Part shown: in pieces, positions 25,529-33,861 of the stretch | Position numbering within the stretch: position 1 is the stretch's first letter | How the letters are laid out: every line of letters starts with the position of its first letter | Assembly: GCA_002928955.1 (NCBI GenBank) | Contig: PERT01000031.1 | Location: 1 to 40,500, forward strand | Reading direction: 5' to 3' | Origin: Hyphomicrobium sp. | Lineage (GTDB): Bacteria > Pseudomonadota > Alphaproteobacteria > Rhizobiales > Hyphomicrobiaceae | Length of the DNA stretch: 40,500 bases | Program-made: the position numbers and the translations under genes | The notes under the pieces: model-generated | Database searches by the model: none | What the model was told of the DNA's origin: nothing | The model's input: the letters and a program-made list of their open reading frames with translations, nothing else

Positions 25529-26542
25529 TCAGCGGGTTGACGGCTTGAACACCGGCTCGGAATAGCTGTCGGCAAGCACGGCCGCAGCGTTCGGTCTGGT
25601 CACCGGATCGCTGGCGGCCGGCTTCAGTGCGGGCGCCGTAGCCTTTGCCTGTTGGATGATTGCCGCATCGGGCTTGATCTTGGCCTTCGGCTCGGCCTTA
25701 GCCTGCTGCACGGAGGCAGTGCCAGAATTGGCTGGGGCTGGGCGGACCACTTTTCGCAGTAGATCCGCATTATATGCAACGTTCTCAGCGGTCGAGGCGC
25801 CAGCGGTGGTCGACTTGGCCTCGTCGTGTTTGCCCTGCAGTCCAAGCACGATGGCAAGGTTCTGCTGGACCTTCGGGTTGGTGCCGTCGAGTTCGGCGGC
25901 CCTGCGCAACAAAACCTCGGCCTTGCCCGCCTCGCCGCTCATCGCGTAGGCCATGGCGAGATTGTTGGTAACGGATGGATGGTCGTGGGCCAGCGTCATC
26001 GCGCGCTCGTAAAAAGGGATAGATTCCTTGAACTTACCTTGCTTGGCGAGCAGGGTGCCGCGGGCCGACACCACTTTCCAGTCGGGCGCGGTCGGATCGT
26101 CGGCGGCTTCGAGAAGGGCGGTTGCGACGGAGAGTTGGTCGAATTCGAGCGCAAGTCGGCCATACTCGGACGCCAGCTTCTTGTCTTGCGCGTGGTAGAG
26201 CGAAGCCTGCTGAAGGACCGAGAGCGCCTGCTGCTTCTGGCCCATCGCCTTAAGGTTCTTGGCGAAGGCGAGTGCCGCATCGAGGCTGCGTGGGTTCTTT
26301 CCGAACTCCTTGCCCCAATAGGCGGTGGCTTTCTCGAGCTCTGACTGGTTGTCGGCGGGGGTGCCGCCGCTGGCGTGCTGTTGAGGAGTTTCGGATAGCT
26401 GGTCCGTGCGCGCCTGGTCACCGAGGCCCGCGCCGAGGCCTCCGGCACAGGCGCTGACCATCAAGCTCGCGCCAATCGCGGCCAGAGTGCGCAAGGTCTG
26501 GGCAGGCCTACTGACGATCGGATGAATGAGCTGCTCAAACAT
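25529..26542 (-). CDS. TPR-repeat lipoprotein, TadD-like
   Basis: Protein of 337 aa. The N-terminus has a hydrophobic stretch ending in a lipobox (SLMVSACAGG, cysteine at about residue 32), which predicts a lipidated periplasmic protein. Residues of about 75-250 form tandem tetratricopeptide repeats, for example AYWGKEFGKNPRSLDAALAFAKNL, IPFYERAMTLAHDHPSVTNNLAMAYAM and AEVLLRRAAELDGTNPKVQQNLAIVLGL. The C-terminal third is Ala/Pro/Lys-rich and low in complexity. TPR lipoproteins of this kind (TadD) serve tad pilus assembly; facing a TadG-like gene supports that reading but does not prove it. GAGGGG precedes the ATG. It could equally be a general outer-membrane assembly scaffold. Confidence 0.8.
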   Translation of the reverse strand: MFEQLIHPIVSRPAQTLRTLAAIGASLMVSACAGGLGAGLGDQARTDQLSETPQQHASGGTPADNQSELEKATAYWGKEFGKNPRSLDAALAFAKNLKAMGQKQQALSVLQQASLYHAQDKKLASEYGRLALEFDQLSVATALLEAADDPTAPDWKVVSARGTLLAKQGKFKESIPFYERAMTLAHDHPSVTNNLAMAYAMSGEAGKAEVLLRRAAELDGTNPKVQQNLAIVLGLQGKHDEAKSTTAGASTAENVAYNADLLRKVVRPAPANSGTASVQQAKAEPKAKIKPDAAIIQQAKATAPALKPAASDPVTRPNAAAVLADSYSEPVFKPSTR

Positions 26543-26734
26543 TGTCGAACCCCTCTGGTGCCGGCGTGCGGCGCGAATCTCTGTCTCCGACTGGAGTTTC
26601 TGGGACAGCGGTCAATAAACGCTTAACCTGGACGAACACCGCACCACGATCGGGGCCAAGACGGCGGGATGCTGTTGCAAGTGTGGTGGGGCCGTCTGTC
26701 CAGCCCGTCATTCTGCCGCCGTGACCGCCGGAGA

Positions 26735-26763
26735 TTGTGTTTTTACGACTACTGAAAGATAAC
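26735..26763 (+). promoter_or_regulatory. Candidate promoter of the M17 peptidase gene
   Basis: TTGTGT (26735-26740) and GATAAC (26758-26763) are separated by 17 bp, about 70 bp before the start codon. It is a partial consensus match in a 290-bp divergent spacer that holds nothing else I recognise. Confidence 0.28.
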
Positions 26764-26832
26764 GAATCGCCACATGCGGGCCCTGCCCGGCCGAAACCCG
26801 CAGCCGGGCCCAATCGAGGAAGACCGAGCACG

Positions 26833-28263
26833 ATGATCTACTCAGCCAAGGACAATTCAGCACCGGCCGTGGCCGACGTACTGCTCGATTCTGGCTCTGG
26901 CGAAGGCGCGGTGCCGGTCAGGTTGGTACGCCCTGGTGACCCGCGCATGGCGGCGTTGGATAGTGCGGCGCAGGCCTGGCTCGGGGCTTTAAGGTTTACC
27001 CCCTCCGCACGGAAGCAAGCACTGCTTCCAGGGCCCGACGGCCGGATCGCAGGCGTTCTGCTCGGGATGGGCAATGGCCATGCAGGCGATCCGTCGGGTC
27101 CATCGGCCCTGCTCGCCGGCCTGTTGCCACAGACGCTGCCGGCGGCAACCTATGCCTTCGATCCGGAAACGCTGGATCTTAGACTCGCCCTGCTGGCCTG
27201 GGGGCTCGGAGCCTACCGGTTCCAGCGCTACAAATCGGCTGGGAACGATCCGATGGCAAAGGTCGTGGTGCCTGAGTCCGTTGATCGGGCCGCGCTCGTC
27301 AACGAGATCGAGGCGGTGTGGCTCGGCCGCGATCTGATCAATACGCCGGCCTCTGACCTTGGGCCTGCCGATCTCGAGACAGCGGCCCGCGAGCTGGCCG
27401 CGCGCCACGGCGCTCAATGCACGTCTATCGTTGGCGATGACCTGCTCGCCAAGAACTTTCCCATGATCCACGCTGTCGGCCGGGCGAGCAGCCGGGCGCC
27501 GCGGCTTATTGAGATCACGTGGGGCCGGGCCAGCGCGCCATCCCTGACATTGGTCGGCAAGGGCATCACATTCGATACGGGTGGTCTCGACATCAAGCCG
27601 TCGAGCGGCATGTTGCTGATGAAGAAGGACATGGGCGGAGCGGCTACGGCGCTGACCCTCGGTCACATGATCATGGGTCAGAAGCTCGATCTCAACCTGC
27701 GCGTTCTGATCCCGGCCGCCGAGAACAGCATTTCCGGCGACGCATTCAGGCCGAGTGACGTTTTGAAAAGCCGCGATGGGCGCACGGTCGAAATCGGCAA
27801 CACGGACGCCGAGGGCCGGTTGGTGCTAGCGGACGCGCTGGCACTCGCCGACGAGGCGGCGCCTGAGACCGTGCTCGTGTTCGCCACTCTTACCGGCGCA
27901 GCACGCGTGGCGCTCGGCGCTGATCTGCCGGCGTTCTTTACCGATGATGAAGCGTTCGCCGCACATGTGGCGTCTGCGGGCGAGAGCGTCGGAGACCCCG
28001 TGTGGCGGATGCCGCTTTGGCCTGGCTATGAGCGGCATCTCGACAGCGAGGTGGCGGACATGAACAACGTCTTCGACGGGCCGTTCGCGGGCGCTATCAC
28101 GGCAGCATTGTTCTTGAGGCGATACGTGAAGCAGGCACGCCGGTTCGGCCACTTCGATCTCTACGGCTGGCGCCCCGCGGCGCGGCCACTCGGGCCGAAG
28201 GGCGGGGAGCCCCAGACCGCGCGCGCTGTGTTCGAGGTCTTGAAGCGGGAGTGCGGCCGATGA
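26833..28263 (+). CDS. Leucyl aminopeptidase family protein (M17)
   Basis: Cytosolic metallo-aminopeptidase of 476 aa from the ATG at 26833. An N-terminal macro-like domain precedes the catalytic domain (about 165-476). The dinuclear metal site and catalytic residues are present: VGKGITFDTGG (241-251, Lys243 and Asp248), MKKDMGGAA (Asp266) and NTDAEGRL (323-330, Asp325, Glu327, Arg329). It releases N-terminal residues from peptides; which peptides is not evident. Its TGA overlaps the ATG of the next gene (ATGA), so the two products are translationally coupled. This pairing with an NlpC/P60 peptidase suggests a shared job, perhaps in trimming cell-wall peptides. Confidence 0.92.
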   Translation: MIYSAKDNSAPAVADVLLDSGSGEGAVPVRLVRPGDPRMAALDSAAQAWLGALRFTPSARKQALLPGPDGRIAGVLLGMGNGHAGDPSGPSALLAGLLPQTLPAATYAFDPETLDLRLALLAWGLGAYRFQRYKSAGNDPMAKVVVPESVDRAALVNEIEAVWLGRDLINTPASDLGPADLETAARELAARHGAQCTSIVGDDLLAKNFPMIHAVGRASSRAPRLIEITWGRASAPSLTLVGKGITFDTGGLDIKPSSGMLLMKKDMGGAATALTLGHMIMGQKLDLNLRVLIPAAENSISGDAFRPSDVLKSRDGRTVEIGNTDAEGRLVLADALALADEAAPETVLVFATLTGAARVALGADLPAFFTDDEAFAAHVASAGESVGDPVWRMPLWPGYERHLDSEVADMNNVFDGPFAGAITAALFLRRYVKQARRFGHFDLYGWRPAARPLGPKGGEPQTARAVFEVLKRECGR

Positions 28264-29189
28264 CCAAAAGGCCGCCTTACGAGGGCATGCCGGGACCTCC
28301 GGTTGGAGTCGTACCGGCGACCGATGCCCGCGCGCTGGCGCCGCTCGATCCGCGCCGCCATGCTTTTCGCAGCGATCTGGCCGCGCAAGCCCTGTTCGGA
28401 AAGGTCAATGCGCCTCGCTACGCGAGCGGCTCCAGGCAGCAAGTCGCACGGCCGGCAGTGCCACTGCGGCGCAAGCCTATAGGGATGCTGGGCTTCGACA
28501 CCGAAGCGTTGTTCGGTGAGGTGGTTACGGTTTACGACGAGAGCGAGGGTTGGGCTTGGGTCCAACTCGATCATGACGGCTATGTCGGCTATCTACCGGC
28601 CGATACGCTCACGCCGGAGGTTCGCGCCGTGACGCATCGCGTGAAGGCTCAGGGCACGTTCGTCTATCCGGTGGCCGACATCAAGGCTCCGCCGCTGATG
28701 CATCTTTCGATTAACGCCCGGTTGAGTGTCGTCGACGACGATGGCCGGTTTGTGAGGCTCGAAGGTGGCGGGTTTGTCTACGCGCGTCACGTAACCGAGG
28801 TTGGACGTTACGAGCGCGATTTCGTCGAGGTCGCCGAGAGGCTCGTCGATACGCCCTATCTTTGGGGCGGCAAAACGCGCGTTGGTCTCGACTGCTCGGG
28901 GCTGGTTCAGATCGCGCTGCATGCGGCTGGACGCGCGGCCCCCCGTGACAGTGACATGCAGCAGGCGGAGATCGGCTCGAACGTCCTTGTGCCTGAAAAT
29001 CTCGACGGTCTTGAGCGCGGTGATCTCGTGTTCTGGAAGGGGCATGTGGGCATCATGGCTGACGGACTGATGCTGGTGCACGCAAACGCCCATCATATGA
29101 AGGTCGTGGTCGAGACGCTACCCGACGCGCTGGCCCGGATCGCCAGGTCGGGGCTGCATGTCGCGGCAATCAAGCGACTTGGCACCTAG
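28260..29189 (+). CDS. NlpC/P60 (C40) peptidase with SH3-like domains
   Basis: Protein of 309 aa, starting inside the stop codon of the preceding gene. I see no signal peptide, so it may act in the cytoplasm. Residues of about 70-180 look like two SH3-type wall-binding modules (FGEVVTVYDESEGWAWVQLDHDGYVGYLP; LSINARLSVVDDDGRFVRLEGGGFVYARH). The C40 domain carries the nucleophile Cys212 in LDCSGLVQIAL, His262 in KGHVGIM, and His274 in VHANAHHM as the likely third residue. Family members cut the D-Glu-diaminopimelate bond in peptidoglycan stems, which would feed dipeptides to the coupled aminopeptidase. The substrate is inferred from family. Confidence 0.92.
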   Translation: MTKRPPYEGMPGPPVGVVPATDARALAPLDPRRHAFRSDLAAQALFGKVNAPRYASGSRQQVARPAVPLRRKPIGMLGFDTEALFGEVVTVYDESEGWAWVQLDHDGYVGYLPADTLTPEVRAVTHRVKAQGTFVYPVADIKAPPLMHLSINARLSVVDDDGRFVRLEGGGFVYARHVTEVGRYERDFVEVAERLVDTPYLWGGKTRVGLDCSGLVQIALHAAGRAAPRDSDMQQAEIGSNVLVPENLDGLERGDLVFWKGHVGIMADGLMLVHANAHHMKVVVETLPDALARIARSGLHVAAIKRLGT

Positions 29190-29220
29190 AGATCCGTGGC
29201 ATGAGGACGCGAGAGCCGTA

Positions 29221-29682
29221 TCAGCGCCGATAGGGCAAGAAATGGCGGTCGCGGATTTCGACATGGCTGGATGCAATTGCAGCGCCGCCAGGCAACACGC
29301 GGCGCGCGGTCCACAGTTGGCCGTCATCAATATCGACGCGGGTTTCAAGCGCGAGTTGTGCACCGGTCGCCAGGCTCTCCGTGCGGCGCTGAACGATGCG
29401 GCCAGATGCGATGGCTTGCACCAGGGGCACGAAAACGGCGAGCGATATGATCGGCTGGTCCTCGTAGGTCTCGCCGGCAATCGCGATGTCAAATTGCTGG
29501 TCCGCCCGGAGCATGAGCTCGAATGGACAGGGCCCGCGCACGTAGGGCGTGACCGCGAGTTTCCAGAAATTGTGGTCCTCGGTCTGCTCGATGTGGGCCG
29601 CATCCGCGATTGTCGGTACCCAATAGCGAAGGGCTGCAATCGTGGCTTGGAGGTGTGAACGGAAAACGTCGTCCGAAATCAT
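29221..29682 (-). CDS. Conserved hypothetical protein, 153 aa
   Basis: I do not recognise this family. The protein is acidic to neutral with no signal peptide or membrane segment. It begins MISDDVFRSHLQATIAALRYW and contains an EDHNFWKLAVTPYV stretch, followed by alternating hydrophobic segments (CPFELMLRADQQFDIAIAG) that look like a compact alpha/beta fold. Only two cysteine-free halves flank the single Cys in RGPCPFEL. It faces the NlpC/P60 gene with 31 bp between stops and lies about 200 bp beyond the yejF stop on the same strand. Codon use resembles its neighbours, so I consider it a real gene. No ribosome site is evident. Confidence 0.65.
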   Translation of the reverse strand: MISDDVFRSHLQATIAALRYWVPTIADAAHIEQTEDHNFWKLAVTPYVRGPCPFELMLRADQQFDIAIAGETYEDQPIISLAVFVPLVQAIASGRIVQRRTESLATGAQLALETRVDIDDGQLWTARRVLPGGAAIASSHVEIRDRHFLPYRR

Positions 29683-29880
29683 TTTCTGAAACCATAGGGG
29701 CGTGCGGGCGAACTTGGAGTGACGCTGCGCACCTTGGCAAAAAAGGCCAAGTTGGCAAGGCCGGGTTGAGTGTGGGCAACCAAAGGGTGCAGCTAAGTCA
29801 TCCTGTTCATTCTGGTGCCCCCCAATTTAATCTTCTCCATGGGGAGAGAGGGCTCACCGGTTGCGCAATCGAAGCGCCGA

Positions 29881-31515
29881 TCAAGTCGCCGTCGCGGTCC
29901 TGTGGGCGACCTTCAAATCGAAAGCGGCCGCCAGTAGCGCGCGCGTGTAATCGTCTTTCGGACGGTCGAAGATGTCGGCGGCGGCTCCTTCCTCGACGCT
30001 CTTGCCGTTTTTCATGACAATGACATAGTTGCACAACGCGCGCACCACCTTGAGATCATGACTGATGAACAGGTAGGCCAGGTCGCGCTTTACCTGTATC
30101 TCCCGCAACAGATCGACGATCTGAGCCTGTACGCTCATGTCGAGCGCGCTGGTTGGTTCGTCGAGCATGACGAACTTCGGCTCCAGCACCATGGCGCGGG
30201 CAATGGCGATGCGCTGGCGTTGCCCGCCCGAGAACTCGTGCGGATAGCGGTCCATTGCCGCCGGATCAAGGCCAACTTCCCTGAGAGCGGCAGCCACGCG
30301 GCTGCGGCGCTGGTCGTAGTCCATCTCTGGGCGCTGGATCAGCAGGCCTTCCTCGATGATCTCGGCGACCGAAAGGCGCGGCGAGAGCGAACCATAAGGA
30401 TCCTGGAACACCACCTGCATTTCCCGCCGCAGCGGCCGCATGGCCCGTGAATCGAGCCCATCAATGCGGTTACCGACATAGGCGATGGCACCGTGCGAGG
30501 AGACCAGGCGCAGCACCGCAAGCCCGAGCGTGGTCTTGCCAGAGCCCGATTCGCCGACGACGCCAAGTGTCTGTCCGGCCCGGAGTTTAAGCGACAAGCC
30601 GTCGACGGCCTTGACGTGATCGACAGTGCGCCGAAGGAGCCCCTTGCGGATCGGAAACCAAACCTTGAGGTTATCGGTCTCGATGACCACGGGGCGGCTG
30701 TTGTCGGTCGACGGCGGCGCGCCTTTGGGCTCGGCGGCCATCAGATGTTGCGTGTAGGCGTGTTGCGGCGACCCGAAGATGCCCGCCGTCTCTCCCTGCT
30801 CGACCACCTTGCCGGATTTCATGACGTAGACACGCTCGGCCATCTTACGCACGATGCCGAGGTCGTGAGTGATGAGCAGCATGGCCATGCCCATCTCGCG
30901 CTGGAGGTCCTTAAGGAGTTCAAGGATCTGCGCCTGGATGGTCACGTCGAGTGCGGTGGTCGGCTCGTCCGCGATGAGCAGGTCGGGCTCGTTGGCGAGC
31001 GCCATTGCAATCATGACGCGCTGGCGCTGCCCGCCGGACAACTGATGCGGGAATGCACCCAGCCGCTTCTCGGGCTCGCGAATGCCAACCTTATGCAAGA
31101 GTTCCAGCACCCGGACGCGCGCATCCTGATCGTTCATGCCGCGATGCACACGCAGGATCTCGCCGACCTGCTTTTCGATCGAGTGCAGTGGGTTGAGCGA
31201 GGTCATCGGCTCTTGGAAGATGATCGAGATCTGATCGCCGCGGATCTGCCTCATCTCGTCTTCGGAGGCCGCGAGCAGGTTCTTGCCGCGGAAGAAGATT
31301 TCGCCCGTCGGGTGGGAGGCCGCGGGATAGTTCAACAGTCTCATGATCGAAAGAGCGGAGACGGTCTTGCCGGAACCCGATTCACCCACGAGTGCGACGG
31401 TTTCACCCTTGTGGATCGTGAATGATACCTGGTCGACCGCTAGGCTTTGCTGGCCGCCTAGGTTGAAGGCGACCGACAGCTTGCGGGCGTTGAGGAGGGT
31501 GTCGGTGGATGCCAT
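29881..31515 (-). CDS. yejF: Peptide ABC transporter, double ATPase subunit YejF
   Basis: Cytosolic ATPase of 544 aa with two complete ABC cassettes in one chain. The first has Walker A GESGSGKT (44-51), signature LSGGQRQR (159-166) and Walker [13 protein letters not shown]. The second has Walker A GESGSGKT (321-328), signature FSGGQRQR and Walker [13 protein letters not shown]. Both sites look active. A fused pair of DppD/DppF-like ATPases is typical of YejF in the microcin C/oligopeptide importer. It is the last gene of a five-gene operon and begins 9 bp after yejE. A spacer of 198 bp follows, with only a weak hairpin. Confidence 0.93.
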   Translation of the reverse strand: MASTDTLLNARKLSVAFNLGGQQSLAVDQVSFTIHKGETVALVGESGSGKTVSALSIMRLLNYPAASHPTGEIFFRGKNLLAASEDEMRQIRGDQISIIFQEPMTSLNPLHSIEKQVGEILRVHRGMNDQDARVRVLELLHKVGIREPEKRLGAFPHQLSGGQRQRVMIAMALANEPDLLIADEPTTALDVTIQAQILELLKDLQREMGMAMLLITHDLGIVRKMAERVYVMKSGKVVEQGETAGIFGSPQHAYTQHLMAAEPKGAPPSTDNSRPVVIETDNLKVWFPIRKGLLRRTVDHVKAVDGLSLKLRAGQTLGVVGESGSGKTTLGLAVLRLVSSHGAIAYVGNRIDGLDSRAMRPLRREMQVVFQDPYGSLSPRLSVAEIIEEGLLIQRPEMDYDQRRSRVAAALREVGLDPAAMDRYPHEFSGGQRQRIAIARAMVLEPKFVMLDEPTSALDMSVQAQIVDLLREIQVKRDLAYLFISHDLKVVRALCNYVIVMKNGKSVEEGAAADIFDRPKDDYTRALLAAAFDLKVAHRTATAT

Positions 31516-31524
31516 CGCAGCCTT

Positions 31525-32718
31525 CTACTTGAACGTCTTGCGCGGGTCGAGGGCGTCGCGCACGGCCTCGCCAACGAAGATCAGTAGCGACAGCGTCACG
31601 GCCACCGAAAAGAACCCCGCAAGGCCGAGCCACGGAGCCTCGAGATGCTTCTTGCCCTGGAGTAGAAGTTCGCCCAGCGAAGGCGAGCCAGGCGGAAGCC
31701 CGAGTCCCAGGAAATCGAGCGCGGTCAGCGCCGAGATCGAGCCCGAAAGTTTGAACGGCAGGAATGTCAGTGTCGCCACCATGGCGTTGGGTAGCAGGTG
31801 CTTCCACATGATCTTGGCATCCGACAGCCCGAGCGCGCGGGCGGCGGTCACGTACTCGAAATTGCGTGCGCGCAGGAACTCGGCCCGTACCACGCCGACC
31901 AGCGTCACCCATTGGAACAGCAAAAGCGTACCAAGCAGCGTCCAGAACCCTGGTACCAGCACGGACGAGATGATGAGGAGAACGAACAGCGACGGGATCG
32001 ACGACCAGATCTCGAGAAAGCGCTGGAAGATCAGGTCGACACGGCCGCCGAAATAGCCCTGTACGGCGCCTGCCGTGATCCCGATGATGGCGGAGAAGAA
32101 CGTCAACACGAGCCCAAACAGCACGGAGATACGAAAGCCGTAGATGACGCGTGCGAGAACGTCCCGGCCCTGGTTGTCCAGCCCAAGCCAGTTGCGATTG
32201 CCGATCGCCGAGAAGCGGTCAATCTGCTCAGGCGCGGCATCGCAGTAGGCCATCTCGGACGCCCACGGCGGAGGCGCCGGATAGCCGAGGCACATTCCGC
32301 CCGAACCTGAACGGCGCGGATAGTCTTTGTTGATCGTCGAGTAGGAGTAGCGGACCGGCGGCCACAGCATCCAGCCATTCTTCTCGATCTCTTCGATGTT
32401 GACAGGATCCTTGTAGTCGGTGACGGCGAGAAAGCCGCCGAATTTCTGTTCCGGGTAGTCGACAAATACCGGGTACAGCATCTCGCCCTTGTAGCGGACG
32501 AGCAGAGGCCGGTCGTTGGCGATGAACTCCGCGAACAGCGACATCACGAACAGCGCGAGGAAGATGACAAGGCTCCAATAGCCGCGCCGGTTCGACTTGA
32601 AGTTCTGCCAGCGGCGGCGATTGAGCGGCGTCAGCGTCGTCCAGCGGTCGATCGTCCCGCGCCAACTCGCGATGCTGGACAATTTCTGGGGGCCGGTGTC
32701 GTCGGTGCGGGCGTCCAC
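31525..32718 (-). CDS. yejE: Peptide ABC transporter permease YejE
   Basis: Inner-membrane permease of 397 aa from a GTG start with GGAGG seven bases upstream. A first transmembrane helix (WSLVIFLALFVMSLFAEFI) is followed by a long periplasmic segment with the YejE-typical LVRYKGEMLYPVFVDYPEQKFGG. The five C-terminal helices carry the EAA-like coupling loop AARALGLSDAKIMWKHLLPNAM. The product pairs with YejB to form the channel. It sits 2 bp after the yejB stop, which implies coupled translation. Confidence 0.93.
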   Translation of the reverse strand: MDARTDDTGPQKLSSIASWRGTIDRWTTLTPLNRRRWQNFKSNRRGYWSLVIFLALFVMSLFAEFIANDRPLLVRYKGEMLYPVFVDYPEQKFGGFLAVTDYKDPVNIEEIEKNGWMLWPPVRYSYSTINKDYPRRSGSGGMCLGYPAPPPWASEMAYCDAAPEQIDRFSAIGNRNWLGLDNQGRDVLARVIYGFRISVLFGLVLTFFSAIIGITAGAVQGYFGGRVDLIFQRFLEIWSSIPSLFVLLIISSVLVPGFWTLLGTLLLFQWVTLVGVVRAEFLRARNFEYVTAARALGLSDAKIMWKHLLPNAMVATLTFLPFKLSGSISALTALDFLGLGLPPGSPSLGELLLQGKKHLEAPWLGLAGFFSVAVTLSLLIFVGEAVRDALDPRKTFK

Positions 32719-32720
32719 GA

Positions 32721-33845
32721 TCAGACCTCCCGGCTTTCAAAATCGATGCGCGGATCGACCATCGTATAGATGAAGTCGGAGATCAGGTTCACCAGTAGCC
32801 CGATCAACGAGAAGATGTAGATGTTGGCGAACACCAGCGGGTAGTCGCGCTTGTCGATGGCCTCGAAAGTCAGGAGTCCGAGACCGTCGAGTGAGAAGAT
32901 GGTTTCGATCAGCAGGCTGCCAGAGAAGAATGCATGAATGAACGCGCCGGGGAAGCCGGCGATGATCAGCAGCATGGCGTTGCGGAAGACGTGGCCATAG
33001 AGCACCTCGCGTTCGTTGAGGCCCTTGGCCCGGGCGGTCATCACGTATTGTTTGCGGATTTCGTCGAGGAACGAGTTCTTGGTCAGGAACGTCATGGTTG
33101 TGAATGCGCCGAGCGCCATTGCGGTGAGCGGCAGAACAAGATGCCACGCATAGTCGACGATCTTGCCCCACAGCGACAACTCGTTCCAGTTCTCCGAGCC
33201 GAGGCCCCGTGACGGGAACCACTGGAAGAACGACGAGCCCGCGAACAAGATCAGCAGCAGGACGGCGATCAGGAAGCCGGGGATTGCGTAACCGACCACG
33301 AGCACGCCCGAAGTCCAGGTGTCGAACGGCTCGCCGTCACGGACCGCCTTGCGGATGCCGAGCGGAATGGAGATCATATAGGTTATCAGCGTCATCCACA
33401 GGCCAAGCGATATCGAGACCGGAAGCTTCTCCTTGATAAGCTGAAGTACCGGGGTGTCGCGGAAGTAGCTCTTGCCGAAATCGAAGGTCAGGTAGTTCGT
33501 CATCATGATGAAAAAGCGCTCGTGGGCCGGCTTGTCGAAGCCGAACTGCTTCTCGAGACTTTTGACGAATTCAGGGTCGAGGCCCTGGGCGCCGCGATAT
33601 TTGGAGCCGAGTTGCTCGCCGCCGCCCTGTCCGGCCTGGGTGGTTTGACCGCCGCCCCCGGCAAGGCCATCGCCACTGCCGCCGCCGATACGCGAGGCCA
33701 GCGATACGTCACTTCCCGTCAGCTGCGAGATCATCCGCTCCACGGGGCCGCCGGGTGCAAACTGGATAACGGCGAAGCTGATCAGCATGATCCCAATGAG
33801 CGTCGGGAAGATCAGCAGGATGCGCTTTAGAAGGTATGCGGCCAT
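32721..33845 (-). CDS. yejB: Peptide ABC transporter permease YejB
   Basis: Inner-membrane permease of 374 aa. It begins AAYLLKRILLIFPTLIGIMLISFAVIQFAPGGPVE, the standard start of DppB-type permeases. A Gly/Gln-rich insertion (about 47-78) in the first periplasmic loop is characteristic of YejB. The coupling loop is TARAKGLNEREVLYGHVFRNAMLLI. About six transmembrane helices are visible. It follows the second binding-protein gene by 16 bp and precedes yejE by 2 bp. Confidence 0.94.
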   Translation of the reverse strand: MAAYLLKRILLIFPTLIGIMLISFAVIQFAPGGPVERMISQLTGSDVSLASRIGGGSGDGLAGGGGQTTQAGQGGGEQLGSKYRGAQGLDPEFVKSLEKQFGFDKPAHERFFIMMTNYLTFDFGKSYFRDTPVLQLIKEKLPVSISLGLWMTLITYMISIPLGIRKAVRDGEPFDTWTSGVLVVGYAIPGFLIAVLLLILFAGSSFFQWFPSRGLGSENWNELSLWGKIVDYAWHLVLPLTAMALGAFTTMTFLTKNSFLDEIRKQYVMTARAKGLNEREVLYGHVFRNAMLLIIAGFPGAFIHAFFSGSLLIETIFSLDGLGLLTFEAIDKRDYPLVFANIYIFSLIGLLVNLISDFIYTMVDPRIDFESREV

Positions 33846-33861
33846 GGAGCGCCCGTTTGCC

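Noticed and set aside
26659-26697. Inverted repeat AGACGGC/GCCGTCT between the TPR and M17 genes
   Set aside because: Seven base pairs with a 25-nt spacer in GC-rich DNA is expected by chance.
29733-29751. Hairpin CTTGGC/GCCAAG after yejF as a terminator
   Set aside because: The stem is only 6 bp and the T-run lies in the loop, not after the stem. A nearby TCTCC/GGAGA stem is also too weak.
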